Shown: positions 10,604 to 20,563, numbered from the stretch's first letter. The stretch: DNA of 64,000 nucleotides from Massilia violaceinigra (GCF_002752675.1 NZ_CP024608.1:4898001-4962000); one strand, 5' to 3'. Notes: generated by a model from the letters alone, not told the origin. A program made the numbers and translations.

Positions 10604-11410
10604 ATGGTCAACAACGACGTCAAAGTAGCGCTTATAACGGGTGGCGGCACGGGAATAGGGAGGTCCGCAGCGTTGGCATTTGCGCGGGCGGGATACCGGG
10701 TGGCAGTGGTGGGCCGCAGGCTGGATCGGCTCGACACAGTGGTAGCCACGATCCGGCGTGCCGGTGGCGAAGGGCTTGCGATCCAAGGAGATGTCGCCAA
10801 TGACGCCGATGCGGCGCATATGGTTCAACAAACGGTCGCGCACTTTGGCCGGCTCGATGCCGCCTTCAACAGTGCCGGAGTGGAAGGCACGTTCGCCCCT
10901 ATCGTGGACCTGACCGCCAACGATTTTGACCAGACGATGTCAATCAACCTGCGCGGGGTCTGGCTCAGCTGCAAATATGAAATCGCCGCCATGACGCGCC
11001 TTGGCAACGGCGGCGCCATCGTCAATACATCATCGTGGCTGGCGCAAGGCGCCTTTCCCGGAACATCCATCTATTCCGCCTCCAAGGCTGCGTTGGACGG
11101 CATGATCCGGGCGCTGGCGCAAGAAACGGCGACGGACGGCATCCGCGTCAACAATGTCCAGCCGGGCATTATCGATACCCCCATGCTGCGCCGCTTTGGT
11201 GGCGACAGTGCCACACAGCCTTTCATTAACCATACCCCCGCGCGGCGGCTCGGCGAGCCGGAGGACGTGGCCGATGTCGTCACCTGGCTCTGTTCAGATG
11301 CCGCGCGCTTCATCACTGGGCAAAGCGTGATGGTTGACGGCGGCTATGCGATTGCCGGACACCGCGCATGGCTGAGCGGCGCGGTCAGCTCCGTCGCGGC
11401 GGAGGCATGA
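10604..11410 (+). CDS. Short-chain dehydrogenase/reductase
   Basis: A 268-residue classical SDR. It has the NAD(P) motif TGGGTGIG, NSAG, and catalytic Ser with YSASK (Tyr and Lys); it ends in the family's MVDGGYAIAGH plus a 15-residue extension. The substrate cannot be deduced. The start is the ATG 10604, seven bases after AGGGGA. It is coupled to the following beta-propeller gene (2-bp gap), so the two probably act on the same compound class; the propeller would be exported while the SDR is cytoplasmic. Confidence 0.85.
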   Translation: MVNNDVKVALITGGGTGIGRSAALAFARAGYRVAVVGRRLDRLDTVVATIRRAGGEGLAIQGDVANDADAAHMVQQTVAHFGRLDAAFNSAGVEGTFAPIVDLTANDFDQTMSINLRGVWLSCKYEIAAMTRLGNGGAIVNTSSWLAQGAFPGTSIYSASKAALDGMIRALAQETATDGIRVNNVQPGIIDTPMLRRFGGDSATQPFINHTPARRLGEPEDVADVVTWLCSDAARFITGQSVMVDGGYAIAGHRAWLSGAVSSVAAEA

Positions 11411-11412
11411 GC

Positions 11413-13215
11413 ATGCGTCTCCTATCCCTGGCCGTCGCAGTGGCTGCCGGCATGCTGTGCGGCGACACCAGCGCGCAGCGTCTTCCTGACGGCTTTTTCC
11501 CTGAAAGTCTGGCCGTCAGTAAAGATGGCACAATGTACGCCGGCAGCGCCACCCAATCGGCCATCGTACGCGTGGCGCCCGGCGCTTCGGATGCAACGCC
11601 GTTTATCGCACCCGGCAGTGGCCTGCTGTCGGTGCAGGGCTTGCTGGTCGACGACGAAGGTGCGCAGCTGTTTGCCTGTAGTGCGGACCTCGGGGTGGCA
11701 CAAGCACCGAAGTCGGCTTCTGCATTGTTCTCTTTCGACCTCGCCAGCGGGGCATTGCGCGGACGGTGGGAACTGCCTGAAGGTGGTTTTTGCAATGATA
11801 TCGCGCGCGGACCGGACGGCAATCTATACATTAGCGATACCGCAAGCGCGCGCGTGCTCAAATTCGATCTGAAGTTGGCGCGGCTCTCGGTGTGGAGCGA
11901 GCACCCGCTGCTTGGCGGCGCCCAGTTCAACGGGAATGGCATCGTCTTTGACGGCCGCGTGCTGTACCTTTCAACGTTTTCCGACGGGCGTCTGCTGCGT
12001 ATTCCCATGTTAGCCGACAGCCTTGCCGGCGTGCCGAGCACGGTTAAGCTGCCCCGTGCGCTCGCGGGAGCCGACGCGCTACGCTATCTTGCACCCGGAA
12101 AACTGGTCGTATTTGAAAATGATATCGGGGGAGGCAATGGAAGAGTTACCGTCATCGAGCCGGAAGGTGCCACAGCCCGCTTGACGACGGTGGCCGAGGG
12201 GCTGGACGAGCCTGTCAGCGGGATCGTCAACGGAAGGTCCGTGGTGATCGTGGAGTCCCAGTTTCGCAAACTGTTTGGCGATCAGCGCGGCATGCCTCCC
12301 GCCCCGTTCAGGCTGCGGACAATACGCTGGCCGGTGTCGCCCGATGACCTGACGTCGATCGCTCTGCCGGAGGGCACGGCTTATCCCAACGGTATTGCTG
12401 CAGCTGCTGATGGCACCTTGTACCTTGGATTGATCGATCAGGGCCGGCTGCTGCGCCGCAATCGCATGGGCGCATGGTCCACGCTGCTGCCCGGATCGAA
12501 GGATGTCTTCGCCGGAACGACTTTGCGGCTCGACGCCGCACGCAGCCTGCTGTGGGGAGCTTCGCCCGACTTTCTACCGCACCGATCCGGTGCCCGGCTT
12601 CACCGGATCTTCTCGGTGGATCTGCGCACGCGACGTCTGCGCGACGTGTTGCCGCTACCGGATGCGGGGTTCGGCAACGACATCGCGTTGACGCCGCAAG
12701 GGCACGTGCTCGTGACAGACAGCGTCGGGGGCCGGGTGCTCGAATTCGATACCACCACCCGCCAATTCAAAATCATCATCGATCACCCGCTACTGACGCC
12801 AAACAATGGCATCGGTGCCGCAGGGATCGCCCGTGCACACGACGGGCGACTCGTTATCGGCAACTACGGAACAGGGAAGCTACTCATTGTTGACAGCGGC
12901 GCATTGCACCAGATAGAACTGCCGCGTTTGCTCGAAAACCCCGATGGGCTCGCATTTTCACCCGACGGCGCGCTCATCGTCCTGGAAGGTGCCGTCACAA
13001 GCGGCGAGGGGAAAATCTCGCGGATCCCGGATCCTTTCGCAAAAGGGCGACGGGTCATCGAGGTCATTGCCACAGGGCTCGACAGTCCGACCAATCTGAG
13101 CATCGCTCCGGATGGCACAGCCTATGTGACCGAATCGCGCATCCGGCGTCGCTTGATAAAGATGAAGGATGCAAACGAGACGCCTACCTTTCGAATATTC
13201 AAGGTCCCGGTATGA
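11413..13215 (+). CDS. Exported double beta-propeller (SMP-30/NHL-like)
   Basis: A 600-residue protein with a signal peptide (MRLLSLAVAVAAGMLCGDTSA). The two halves are internal duplicates: GFCNDIARGPDGNLYISDT..RVLKFD in the first aligns with GFGNDIALTPQGHVLVTDS..RVLEFD in the second, each followed by an EHPLL/DHPLL motif. This predicts two tandem six-bladed propellers of the SMP-30/gluconolactonase/strictosidine-synthase-like group. The ATG at 11413 is chosen over 11407 because GGAGG (11401-11405) is then correctly spaced. The enzyme activity, if any, is unknown. Confidence 0.75.
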   Translation: MRLLSLAVAVAAGMLCGDTSAQRLPDGFFPESLAVSKDGTMYAGSATQSAIVRVAPGASDATPFIAPGSGLLSVQGLLVDDEGAQLFACSADLGVAQAPKSASALFSFDLASGALRGRWELPEGGFCNDIARGPDGNLYISDTASARVLKFDLKLARLSVWSEHPLLGGAQFNGNGIVFDGRVLYLSTFSDGRLLRIPMLADSLAGVPSTVKLPRALAGADALRYLAPGKLVVFENDIGGGNGRVTVIEPEGATARLTTVAEGLDEPVSGIVNGRSVVIVESQFRKLFGDQRGMPPAPFRLRTIRWPVSPDDLTSIALPEGTAYPNGIAAAADGTLYLGLIDQGRLLRRNRMGAWSTLLPGSKDVFAGTTLRLDAARSLLWGASPDFLPHRSGARLHRIFSVDLRTRRLRDVLPLPDAGFGNDIALTPQGHVLVTDSVGGRVLEFDTTTRQFKIIIDHPLLTPNNGIGAAGIARAHDGRLVIGNYGTGKLLIVDSGALHQIELPRLLENPDGLAFSPDGALIVLEGAVTSGEGKISRIPDPFAKGRRVIEVIATGLDSPTNLSIAPDGTAYVTESRIRRRLIKMKDANETPTFRIFKVPV

Positions 13216-13564
13216 AAGTAGATGTCAAGCCCCGCCGATATGCGCGTTTCAAAAAATTGACTACCGATAAAGACATGGCCTCGACCCATTTGAAAAACAC
13301 GGTGGGACGCCGGATGTTATCTCGTACAAGGGCCTGCCACCGCTCTGATCCATCAGCGGCAGTACGCGAAAGATTGATCGGGGCCGACGTGGCCTCCCGA
13401 ATGCTCGTTTCGATAGCGGCTGAGATCGGTTACGATAACTCCGGTTAGAATGGCGTTAAAAATTTTGCGCCAGGTTAACACGGCGTATAGCGGACTGGTC
13501 ACTCAGTGCCATCCACCATTCACTTCCGCGGCGGCCATCCGTTCAGCGCTACCTCCCCATCGCC
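13216..13564 (+). other. Gap without a convincing gene
   Basis: This 349-bp stretch has only short frames. One (13212-13448) overlaps the propeller stop as ATGA, but its 78-residue product has no recognisable motif. No terminator or promoter is clear. Confidence 0.4.
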
Positions 13565-13879
13565 ATGCAACTGATCCGATTTGCAATGATCATCAAGGGA
13601 CCTGGCTACGCTCCAGCCGTCCATCGCGCATCTCTGAATTCTCCCGCGTTCTCAACAACGATTGTCTGTGTCTCTCATTTTGAGGAAGCGATTTCAGTCG
13701 CCATCGATTTGCAGCAGAGCGGCATTCAGTTGATCGAATTGTGCGGCGGCTTCACTCAAGATGAGGCTGCCTCGATACATCGATCAGTGGACATGCAAAT
13801 TCCTGTGGGTGTTGTACGTTACACGCCCGAGCAGCAAGAGCCACTCGCTCAACTTTTTATGCCGTCATCACCGGCATAG
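13565..13879 (+). CDS. DUF6506-like small protein
   Basis: A 104-residue protein with the layout of the DUF6506 family: FAMIIKGPGYAPAVHRA near the start, a TTIVCVSHFEEAISVA segment, then the most conserved IELCGGFTQDEAASI and VPVGVVRYT-like end (IPVGVVRY here). The family has a small alpha/beta fold and no assigned function. It is the last plus-strand gene before the convergent PepSY gene and has no clear ribosome-binding site. Confidence 0.6.
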   Translation: MQLIRFAMIIKGPGYAPAVHRASLNSPAFSTTIVCVSHFEEAISVAIDLQQSGIQLIELCGGFTQDEAASIHRSVDMQIPVGVVRYTPEQQEPLAQLFMPSSPA

Positions 13880-14109
13880 GCTACCTTGGCGCCCGTCGCC
13901 GAACAGGGCGCGCATGGGTGTTCGAAATGATTTGCTGAGGCTGGCAACCAACAACGTCCTCATTCCAAACGACCAAAGCTGCTGTCAACATCGAGCCAGC
14001 GCTTGCTGCTGCGGATCCAGTATTTCCATATACGGCAGATGGGATCGAAGCTTTGTCTGACCGGCCAGGGTTTTTTTCGTCCCGTGTCCAGTCCTGACAT
14101 CGTCTGTCA

Positions 14110-15672
14110 CTACATCCGCGCCGCGCCGTCCGGCAGCCCCCGGCCGCGTATCCTGAACCATGCGCGCCCGTCGCCCGCAGCACGCAACTTTCGCCCCAGC
14201 CTGCGCCAGCCGATCACCACGCCGGTCATGCTCAAGATGGCGCCGCCGAGACTGAGCGCCAGCATGACCAGGTCCCACAAGGGCCGGCGCTCCAGCAAAG
14301 GCAGCCAATCCCAACTGTGCAGCATGGCGAACAGCCAGCGGCTCCAGCGCTTGTGGCGGTCGCTGCGGCCGGCCAGCGCACCCGTATGGGGATCCAGATA
14401 CACCCAGCTCTGGTGCGGATCGGCGAAGGCGATGCGCCACACCGGAAGCGGCTTGCCGGCGCCGCCGGTCATGCTGTGGGCGTCGCGGCTGTAGTAGTAC
14501 AGGTCGTACGCGTCCAGGCGTTCGACCTTGGCCACCGGATGGGGCAACAGCGCGCGTGCGGCATCGAGCAGCGCGCCGCCATCGACCGTTGCCGGGTGGC
14601 TGGTCTGGCTGTCCAGCACGCGCGGCGCACCGGCCGCCGGCTGGGCCAGCACCAGTGTGTCTCCCAGCACCCGCGTCCATTTGAGCTCGCGTATTCCGGG
14701 GCCCGCAGCGGACAATAACGCGGCCGGCGCCGCATCGCGCGCGGACGGCAGCAGCGCCGCGCCTTCGAGCGCCTGCAAGCGCAGCGGTGGCGCGCCGCCG
14801 TCGAAGATGCGCCACGGGTTCATCGACATCAGCCCGCTGAAGATCCAGGTTGCGGTCACCACCCCGAACAGCAGGCCGCCGATATGGTGCCAGCGCATCA
14901 TGGCGCCCGGATAGGGCGAACGCGAACCGCTGCGGTAGGGCGCCCGGAAGCGCCAGCGCAAGATGCCGACGGTGGCGCCGCTGAGCACCATGGCGGTGCC
15001 GGCAATCGCCAGCCAGTTGACGATATCGGCCCAGTAAGGCTCGAACACGTTGCCGCGCAGAGGGTACAGCCAGTGGATCCACGCGCCGGCATAGTTCCAT
15101 AGCCGTTCATGGCGCGGCGCATCGCGCACCACTTCGCCGGTCCGGCCCGACACATACAGCAGCGTTTGCTCCGGGTCGGCCAATTGCACGCGGTGCAGGG
15201 GCCGGTGTCCATCCAGCCCGCGCGAGTGGGTGAACGCATCTTCCTCGACCGTGCCCAGGTAATGGGTGCCGACACCCGGGCCGGCGAACGCGGCGGCGCT
15301 GGCCATGGCGCGCGCCTGGTCGGTGGACGGTATCCGCTTGCCGCTGCGCGCATCGACAGCGATGGCCGCCGCTCCCTTGGCGCCGGCGGGCTGAGCAAGG
15401 TAAACCGCGTCCCCGCCGCTGGCAGCGGCCAGCCGTAGTTCCTTGAGCGGTCCGGTGACGCCGGCCATCGCCATGGCCTGTTGCGGCCCGAGCAGCGGCG
15501 CGCCGGCCTGCAAGGCCGGCAAATGGCGCAGGCGCTCGGCATCGGTCAGTTTCGGATAACCGACGTACATCATGACCACGCCGGAGACGAACCACATCGC
15601 GAAAAAGGCGCACAGGACAATGCCAAGCCAGCGGTGGCCCAGCAACAGCAGGCGTTTCAACGAGCTTCCCAT
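14110..15672 (-). CDS. PepSY-associated membrane protein (putative iron/siderophore reductase)
   Basis: A 520-residue inner-membrane protein. Helices lie near the N-terminus (LLLLGHRWLGIVLCAFFAMWF), in the middle (two, around IVNWLAIAGTAMVLSG and the HHIGGLLFGVVTATWIFSG segment) and at the C-terminus. Two PepSY-like periplasmic regions lie between them. His residues at membrane edges (GHRWLG, HHIGG, MLHSWDWLPL) could bind haem, as proposed for PepSY proteins that reduce ferric siderophores. The ATG at 15672 lies 8 bp after the stop of the upstream TonB siderophore-type receptor, a standard pairing. Open frame continues upstream of 15672 but is antisense-like there. Confidence 0.8.
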   Translation of the reverse strand: MGSSLKRLLLLGHRWLGIVLCAFFAMWFVSGVVMMYVGYPKLTDAERLRHLPALQAGAPLLGPQQAMAMAGVTGPLKELRLAAASGGDAVYLAQPAGAKGAAAIAVDARSGKRIPSTDQARAMASAAAFAGPGVGTHYLGTVEEDAFTHSRGLDGHRPLHRVQLADPEQTLLYVSGRTGEVVRDAPRHERLWNYAGAWIHWLYPLRGNVFEPYWADIVNWLAIAGTAMVLSGATVGILRWRFRAPYRSGSRSPYPGAMMRWHHIGGLLFGVVTATWIFSGLMSMNPWRIFDGGAPPLRLQALEGAALLPSARDAAPAALLSAAGPGIRELKWTRVLGDTLVLAQPAAGAPRVLDSQTSHPATVDGGALLDAARALLPHPVAKVERLDAYDLYYYSRDAHSMTGGAGKPLPVWRIAFADPHQSWVYLDPHTGALAGRSDRHKRWSRWLFAMLHSWDWLPLLERRPLWDLVMLALSLGGAILSMTGVVIGWRRLGRKLRAAGDGRAWFRIRGRGLPDGAARM

Positions 15673-15680
15673 CGGCGGCC

Positions 15681-17819
15681 TCAAAACGCCACGCGCAGCG
15701 CAAGGTCGGCCGTGCGCGGCGCGCCCAGATAGGCCATGGTCGCACCGAGGTTGACGGCGTGGACCCGGTCTCCCGCATTGCGCACCCGTCCCACGACGGC
15801 GACATCGCGGCTGATCTGGTAACGCAGGCCCAGGTCGAGCAGGGTGTAGGCCGGCCAGGCGATGCCGTTGGCCGCATCCGCATACACGCTGCCGACGTGG
15901 CGCAGGCCGATGTCTGCCTTGATGGCGGGCGTGACGGCGTAGCCCAGCCACAGGTTGGCGACGGAGCGCGGCGTATTCGCCGGCGTCTTCCCCGCCAGCG
16001 AGACACCGCCCTGGCGGTATTGCTCGTACTGCGCATCGACCCGGGTCAGGTTGCCCTGGATCGACCACTGGCGCGTCGGTTGCAGGCCCAGCGACAGCTC
16101 GACGCCGTTGGCCGATTGCTCACCGACCAGCACGGTCAGGGCGCTGTTGTCCGGGTCCTGGGTGGCGATGTTTTTGCGCTCGATGCGGTACGCCGCCACC
16201 GTGGCCGTGCCTTTGCCTTGCCAGAAGTCCAGCTTGGCGCCGATCTCTCCCTGGCGTCCGGTGGTCAGTTCGCTGTTGTTGCGCACGTCGCCAAACGAGG
16301 CGGTCGACAACACGCCCGACGGCGGGTCGGCCGCCGTTGCATACTGGACGTAGGCGGTGGTGCCCGGCGCAAGGTCCCATACCAGCCCGGCGCGGCCGGT
16401 GGTTGGGCCGTAGCGGCGCGTAAAGCTGGCCGGGCTGGCGGCGCTGATCTCGCGCCGGTTGACCAGGTCCAGCTCGATGCGCTCGTGGCGCAGCGCGGTC
16501 ACCAGGTTCAGCGACGGCGCGATGGCGGTGCGGTTTTCGATGTAGGCGGCGCGGGTCGTGACCTTGTTGTCGCGGTCGGGCCGCAAGGCCGGGCTCATGC
16601 CGGGAATGTCGAAGAAACGCTCGGTCGCGAAATCGTAGGGATCGACGCTGCCGAGCGAGGCCGGCAAGCTGTTCGGAAAGCGGGTCTGCCGGTTAACGCT
16701 GACGTCAATGCCGAACGCCCAGTCGCTGCGCCGGCCCGCCAACTCGCCCTTGTAGGTGGCGTCGAGGCGGTCGCCCAGCATGCGCTGCTCGTGGCGCTGC
16801 AACAGGATGCCGGAGCGCTCCACGGCCGTGTTGGCCGGGTTGAAGCGGTAGCTCTCGACGTTACGGTAGTCGCGCACGGCGTCGTAGGCGTACACGGTAT
16901 TGGTGAACTGGACCGCCTCGCTGGCGCGCCATTCGGCCACTGAGCGCAGCCAGTGCACGCGCTGGGCGTAGATGCCGTCGGCGCTGTTGTAGTTCTTGAA
17001 GCGGGTGGCCGGATCGATGCGCGCGCGGCCGCCGACCGGATTGAGGAGCGGCGTGCCCCAGTAGGGCCGCTCCACATTCTCTTCCTGGAACTCGTAGGCC
17101 AGCATATGGGTAAAGCGCGGACCGAGGTCGGAGCGCAGCGACGCAGCCAGCTGGGTCGAGCGGGCGCCGCTGGCGTCGATCCAGCTATCGGCGTCGCGAT
17201 GGTGAAGGTCGATGCGGATGTGATGCTGGTCGCCGAGGCGCTGGTTTACGCCGATGGAAGCTTCTTTCAAACCATCCGTACCAAGGCGCACTTGCGCCTC
17301 GCTGAAGTCACGCCGTTCGGCCACCTTGGTGATGTAATTGATGGAACCGCCGACCGCCCCCGAACCGAACAGGAAGCTCGACGGGCCGCCGATGGCTTCC
17401 ACCCGGTCGATGATCCAGCTGTCGACCGGGCGCGCCGCGATCGCATACTGTACGTTGACGCCGTTGAAGAGCTGGCTGATCGAGCCGCTGCCGAAGCCGC
17501 GGTAGCTGACGCCGATATTGCCTGGCGCATTGTGGGCGGTGACGCCGGGAATGGCGCGCAGGATTTCCTGGGTGTCCTGGGCGCCGCGCGCGTCGATCAT
17601 GGCGCGGTCGACCAGGGTGACGGTGGCCGGTGTTTCGCGCGGCGTCAGGCCGAGCCGGCTGCCGGTGGCGGCGGCCGTGTCCAGGTTCAGCTTGCCGTTG
17701 GCGCGCGGCGCGCTTCCCGTGATCTCCACTGTGGGAAGGGGCTCATCGGCACGGGCGTGGGCGTTCATGGCGGTGCAGGCAAAGGCCAGCGCCGCCGCAT
17801 GGAATGGGGTTGCAGTCAT
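15681..17819 (-). CDS. TonB-dependent siderophore-type receptor
   Basis: A 712-residue outer-membrane receptor. A signal peptide (MTATPFHAAALAFACTAMNAHA) is followed by the plug domain (TPATVTLVDRAMIDARGAQ, then IPGVTAHNAPGNIGVSYRGFG and VEAIGGPSSFLFGSGAVGGSINY) and a 22-strand barrel ending in ALRVAF with terminal Phe. A TonB box-like LPTVEITG follows the signal. The family imports ferric siderophores; the ligand is not deducible. It is translated just ahead of the PepSY gene and follows the DUF2946 gene by 107 bp. Confidence 0.9.
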   Translation of the reverse strand: MTATPFHAAALAFACTAMNAHARADEPLPTVEITGSAPRANGKLNLDTAAATGSRLGLTPRETPATVTLVDRAMIDARGAQDTQEILRAIPGVTAHNAPGNIGVSYRGFGSGSISQLFNGVNVQYAIAARPVDSWIIDRVEAIGGPSSFLFGSGAVGGSINYITKVAERRDFSEAQVRLGTDGLKEASIGVNQRLGDQHHIRIDLHHRDADSWIDASGARSTQLAASLRSDLGPRFTHMLAYEFQEENVERPYWGTPLLNPVGGRARIDPATRFKNYNSADGIYAQRVHWLRSVAEWRASEAVQFTNTVYAYDAVRDYRNVESYRFNPANTAVERSGILLQRHEQRMLGDRLDATYKGELAGRRSDWAFGIDVSVNRQTRFPNSLPASLGSVDPYDFATERFFDIPGMSPALRPDRDNKVTTRAAYIENRTAIAPSLNLVTALRHERIELDLVNRREISAASPASFTRRYGPTTGRAGLVWDLAPGTTAYVQYATAADPPSGVLSTASFGDVRNNSELTTGRQGEIGAKLDFWQGKGTATVAAYRIERKNIATQDPDNSALTVLVGEQSANGVELSLGLQPTRQWSIQGNLTRVDAQYEQYRQGGVSLAGKTPANTPRSVANLWLGYAVTPAIKADIGLRHVGSVYADAANGIAWPAYTLLDLGLRYQISRDVAVVGRVRNAGDRVHAVNLGATMAYLGAPRTADLALRVAF

Positions 17820-17926
17820 TTGGTGCTCTTGTTTCGTTTGCCTTGTGACAGGCGAGTGGAGATGGACGCCGCATGCGGCGCCTGGTCGGCTTGCTTGAGC
17901 CGATTCGTGAGCGAAGTCTTACCGGA

Positions 17927-18313
17927 TCAGAACGATGGAGGACCGCGTGCTTGCGCGGCAGTCCATGCGAAGCGGGCTTTGGGCGCGTCGGGGAGGCGCG
18001 CGGTGGGTGGGGCGTCGGCGACGGCAAGCGCCAGCTGGCAAGGCGCTTGCGGCAACAGGAGCATGCCATTGCTGTGATGGCAGTACGGGCAATGCTTGAG
18101 CTTGCCGTCGTGCGGCGTGGGCGCAGCGTCGCCGGCCGGCAGTCCGACGGCGGGGGCGGCCGCGCTGCCAGCCCGGCAGATGTCAGCTGGCGGGTAGGGC
18201 GCGCCGGCGTTGGCGGCGAATGCATGCGAGAGCGCCGGCGCCAGCACGGCCACGAGCATGGCCAGCACGGCCAGCCAGGACGCCAGGACATTCGCCCTGC
18301 GGTTCATGCGCAT
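17927..18313 (-). CDS. DUF2946 family exported protein
   Basis: A 128-residue protein with an N-terminal signal or anchor (NVLASWLAVLAMLVAVLAPALSHA), a Pro/Ala-rich body and the DUF2946 signature HCPYCHHSNGMLLLP. The CxxCHH cluster suggests metal binding (Cu or Co; inference). The start could be the first or third codon. DUF2946 genes commonly sit beside TonB receptors and PepSY proteins, as here. Confidence 0.75.
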   Translation of the reverse strand: MRMNRRANVLASWLAVLAMLVAVLAPALSHAFAANAGAPYPPADICRAGSAAAPAVGLPAGDAAPTPHDGKLKHCPYCHHSNGMLLLPQAPCQLALAVADAPPTARLPDAPKARFAWTAAQARGPPSF

Positions 18314-18426
18314 CGTCGCGCTGCTCTCATCGTTACGCCGCTCTCATCGTATACATGCGCGGATTGTAGCAGCGCCGATAAGCGCCGTAAACGGCGGCGT
18401 GCCGGCGCAGGCAGGTTCGCGGACAT

Positions 18427-20529
18427 TCAGAAGCGCCACGCCAGGCCGGCGCGCAGGGTGCGCATTTCACCCGGATGGGTATGAATGTCGGCTACCGGTG
18501 CAGATTCGCCTGGCAACTGCGATGCGTAGTAATAGTCGATATCGCTCGCGCGGCGGTCCAGCAAATTGAGCACTTCAACGGTGAGCTTGAGGCGTGGCGC
18601 GAGCCGGTAGCCGAGCTTCATGTTGAGCAAGGTGGACGACGGCGAGCGCACCGCATCGTCTTCGACCAGTGCGCGCGGGCCGAAGTAGCGCAGGCGCACG
18701 CCGCCCGACCACGGGCCGGCGGCGCCCGACACGCCGAGCGAGGCGGTGCGGGTGATCGACCCGGGGATGAAGGCGCCGGCCGGATCGCTGTCGCGAAAGC
18801 GCGCGTGCGACCACGCCAGGTTGGCATCGATGATCCAGTCTTTGGCGGGCGTGTAAAAATTGGCCAGCTCGATGCCGTGCCGCCGGCTTGGGCGGCCTGC
18901 CTCGGTGGTGCCGGCGTCGCCGATGAAGATCAGTTCGGAATCGAGGTCGAGCTTCCAGGCGGCGATGGTGGTTTGCATGCCCGGCGCCAGGCCGGCCAGC
19001 CGCAAGCCCGCCTCTTCGCCCGTTCCCCGCACCAGCGGCGTGGCGGGCTTGATGTCCGCACCGTCGGCATCCACCGCCAGGCCGGTCTTGGGATCGACAG
19101 TGCCGGTGACGCCACGCCCGTCGTTGCTGTGGAATCCCCGACCCCAGTTCAGGTACATCTCCGCATTTTTCCCCAGCGTGAAAATCGCCGTGAACTTCGG
19201 ACTGGTGATGCCGGCATTCACCTTGCCCGAGTTGGCGCTCGTGTCGCTGTGGACATCGAACGCATAGCGGTCGGCGCGCAGCCCGGCGACCGTGCGCAGC
19301 CATGGCGCCCAGACGGTGCTATTGGACAGATACAGCGCGCCGCTACGCTCCTTGACCCTGTCCTCGCGCACGGTCGAGCGGCGCTGGCGCGCCTGGCTCG
19401 CATACAGGCCGACCGGGGCCAGCCTGTCCTGGCGCAGCTGAACGCCGAGCGCTGTCTCGGAAGCGAAGGGGCCCAGTGCGTGGCGCCATGTGCGCTCCGC
19501 GTTCAGGCCGAGAACCTGCCGGCTTTCCGCCTGGTGGAACTGGTCGCCGTGCTCCGGATCGTCCAGTGCATAGGTAAAGTCGCTGAACAGGTCGAGCCGC
19601 GATTTGATGAAATAGGCATTGGCCCTGGCGCTGCCCGTGCCGTACTGGCGGCTCCACTCGCCCGACAGGCTGTAACGCGAGGTTTCGCCGCCATCCGTGG
19701 GAGCGAGCGTGCCATAGCGGCCGATCAGGCCGGCGTCGAGCGCGCGTTGCGGCACCTGATCGGTCGACGTCCACGACGAATGCATGCCCATCGCCGTCAC
19801 CCGCACATCGTCGTCGCCGCGCCGCCAGCTGTACGACAGCACGCCGTTGACACGCTTGTAGTCTTCCGGCCTCTCCCACGGGCCATCCTGTCCCGCGCGT
19901 TCGAGGGCGTACAGCAGCGTACCGGTGGCAAGCGGGGTCGCGTTGGCGACCAGCGCGCGGCTGAAGCGGTTCTGGCCGGCCTCCAGGCTCAGCAAGCCTT
20001 GCTCCATCTGCCGCACGTAGTCGAAAGCGGCTGCGCCGGCCACGGAAAAATCGCCTTCCTCCGCGTAATAGGTGCCTTTTTTATACGCGATGGTGCTGAC
20101 CAGCTCCGGAATCAGGAAATTCAGGTCCGAATAGCCCTGGCCGTGCGCATTGGTCGGCAAGTTGACCGGCATGCCCATGACCGAGGTGCGGAAATCGGTG
20201 CCGTGATCGAGATTGAATCCGCGCGCGAAATATTGATTGGCTTTGCCGTCCCCGGCGTGCTGGGTCACGATCAGGCCCGGCACGGCTTCGAGCAGCTCGC
20301 CCGTGCGCAGCAAGGGACGGTTTTCGAGCTGCCTGGCGGTCACGGTGCCCTGGTTGGCCGAATCGGCGACGCCGAGCGGTATCAGGCTGGCGGACACGCG
20401 CACTTGCTGAACGGAGGATGGGGTATCGCCGTCGACGGTGGCGTTGGCAAAGGCGGGCATGGCCAGCAGCAGCATCGGCGACAGCAGGCGCAGCCCGCGT
20501 TGCGAGGGGGCAGGGGTGGTATTTTTCAC
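18427..20529 (-). CDS. TonB-dependent receptor under cobalamin riboswitch control
   Basis: A 700-residue outer-membrane receptor starting at GTG (20527-20529), which opens a signal peptide (LRLLSPMLLLAMPAFANA). Plug-domain motifs are VRVSASLIP, LENRPLLRTGELLEAVPGL, ARGFNLDHGTDF and GYSDLNFLIPELV. The barrel ends RAGLAWRF. A cobalamin riboswitch precedes it, so expression should fall when B12 is plentiful. The likely ligand is therefore a corrinoid or cobalt chelate, although it is longer than BtuB (about 600) and I see no specific BtuB signature beyond the general fold. Confidence 0.85.
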   Translation of the reverse strand: MKNTTPAPSQRGLRLLSPMLLLAMPAFANATVDGDTPSSVQQVRVSASLIPLGVADSANQGTVTARQLENRPLLRTGELLEAVPGLIVTQHAGDGKANQYFARGFNLDHGTDFRTSVMGMPVNLPTNAHGQGYSDLNFLIPELVSTIAYKKGTYYAEEGDFSVAGAAAFDYVRQMEQGLLSLEAGQNRFSRALVANATPLATGTLLYALERAGQDGPWERPEDYKRVNGVLSYSWRRGDDDVRVTAMGMHSSWTSTDQVPQRALDAGLIGRYGTLAPTDGGETSRYSLSGEWSRQYGTGSARANAYFIKSRLDLFSDFTYALDDPEHGDQFHQAESRQVLGLNAERTWRHALGPFASETALGVQLRQDRLAPVGLYASQARQRRSTVREDRVKERSGALYLSNSTVWAPWLRTVAGLRADRYAFDVHSDTSANSGKVNAGITSPKFTAIFTLGKNAEMYLNWGRGFHSNDGRGVTGTVDPKTGLAVDADGADIKPATPLVRGTGEEAGLRLAGLAPGMQTTIAAWKLDLDSELIFIGDAGTTEAGRPSRRHGIELANFYTPAKDWIIDANLAWSHARFRDSDPAGAFIPGSITRTASLGVSGAAGPWSGGVRLRYFGPRALVEDDAVRSPSSTLLNMKLGYRLAPRLKLTVEVLNLLDRRASDIDYYYASQLPGESAPVADIHTHPGEMRTLRAGLAWRF

Positions 20530-20544
20530 GAGTACTCTCTGTTA

Positions 20545-20563
20545 AGACCGGACAGGCCGGTCT
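20545..20563 (-). promoter_or_regulatory. Hairpin just upstream of the riboswitch-controlled start codon
   Basis: A 7-bp stem (AGACCGG / CCGGTCT) with a 5-nt loop lies 16 bp before the GTG. On the minus strand it lacks a T-run, so it may act in the expression platform by masking the ribosome-binding region; on the plus strand it is followed by six T. Which strand it serves is uncertain. Confidence 0.4.

Noticed and set aside
13212..13448. 78-codon frame overlapping the propeller stop as ATGA
   Set aside because: The coupling is suggestive, but the product has no motif and nothing downstream supports it.
14060..14080. T-run at 14069-14075 as a terminator
   Set aside because: No stable stem precedes it on the plus strand, and it is on the wrong side for the minus-strand PepSY gene.
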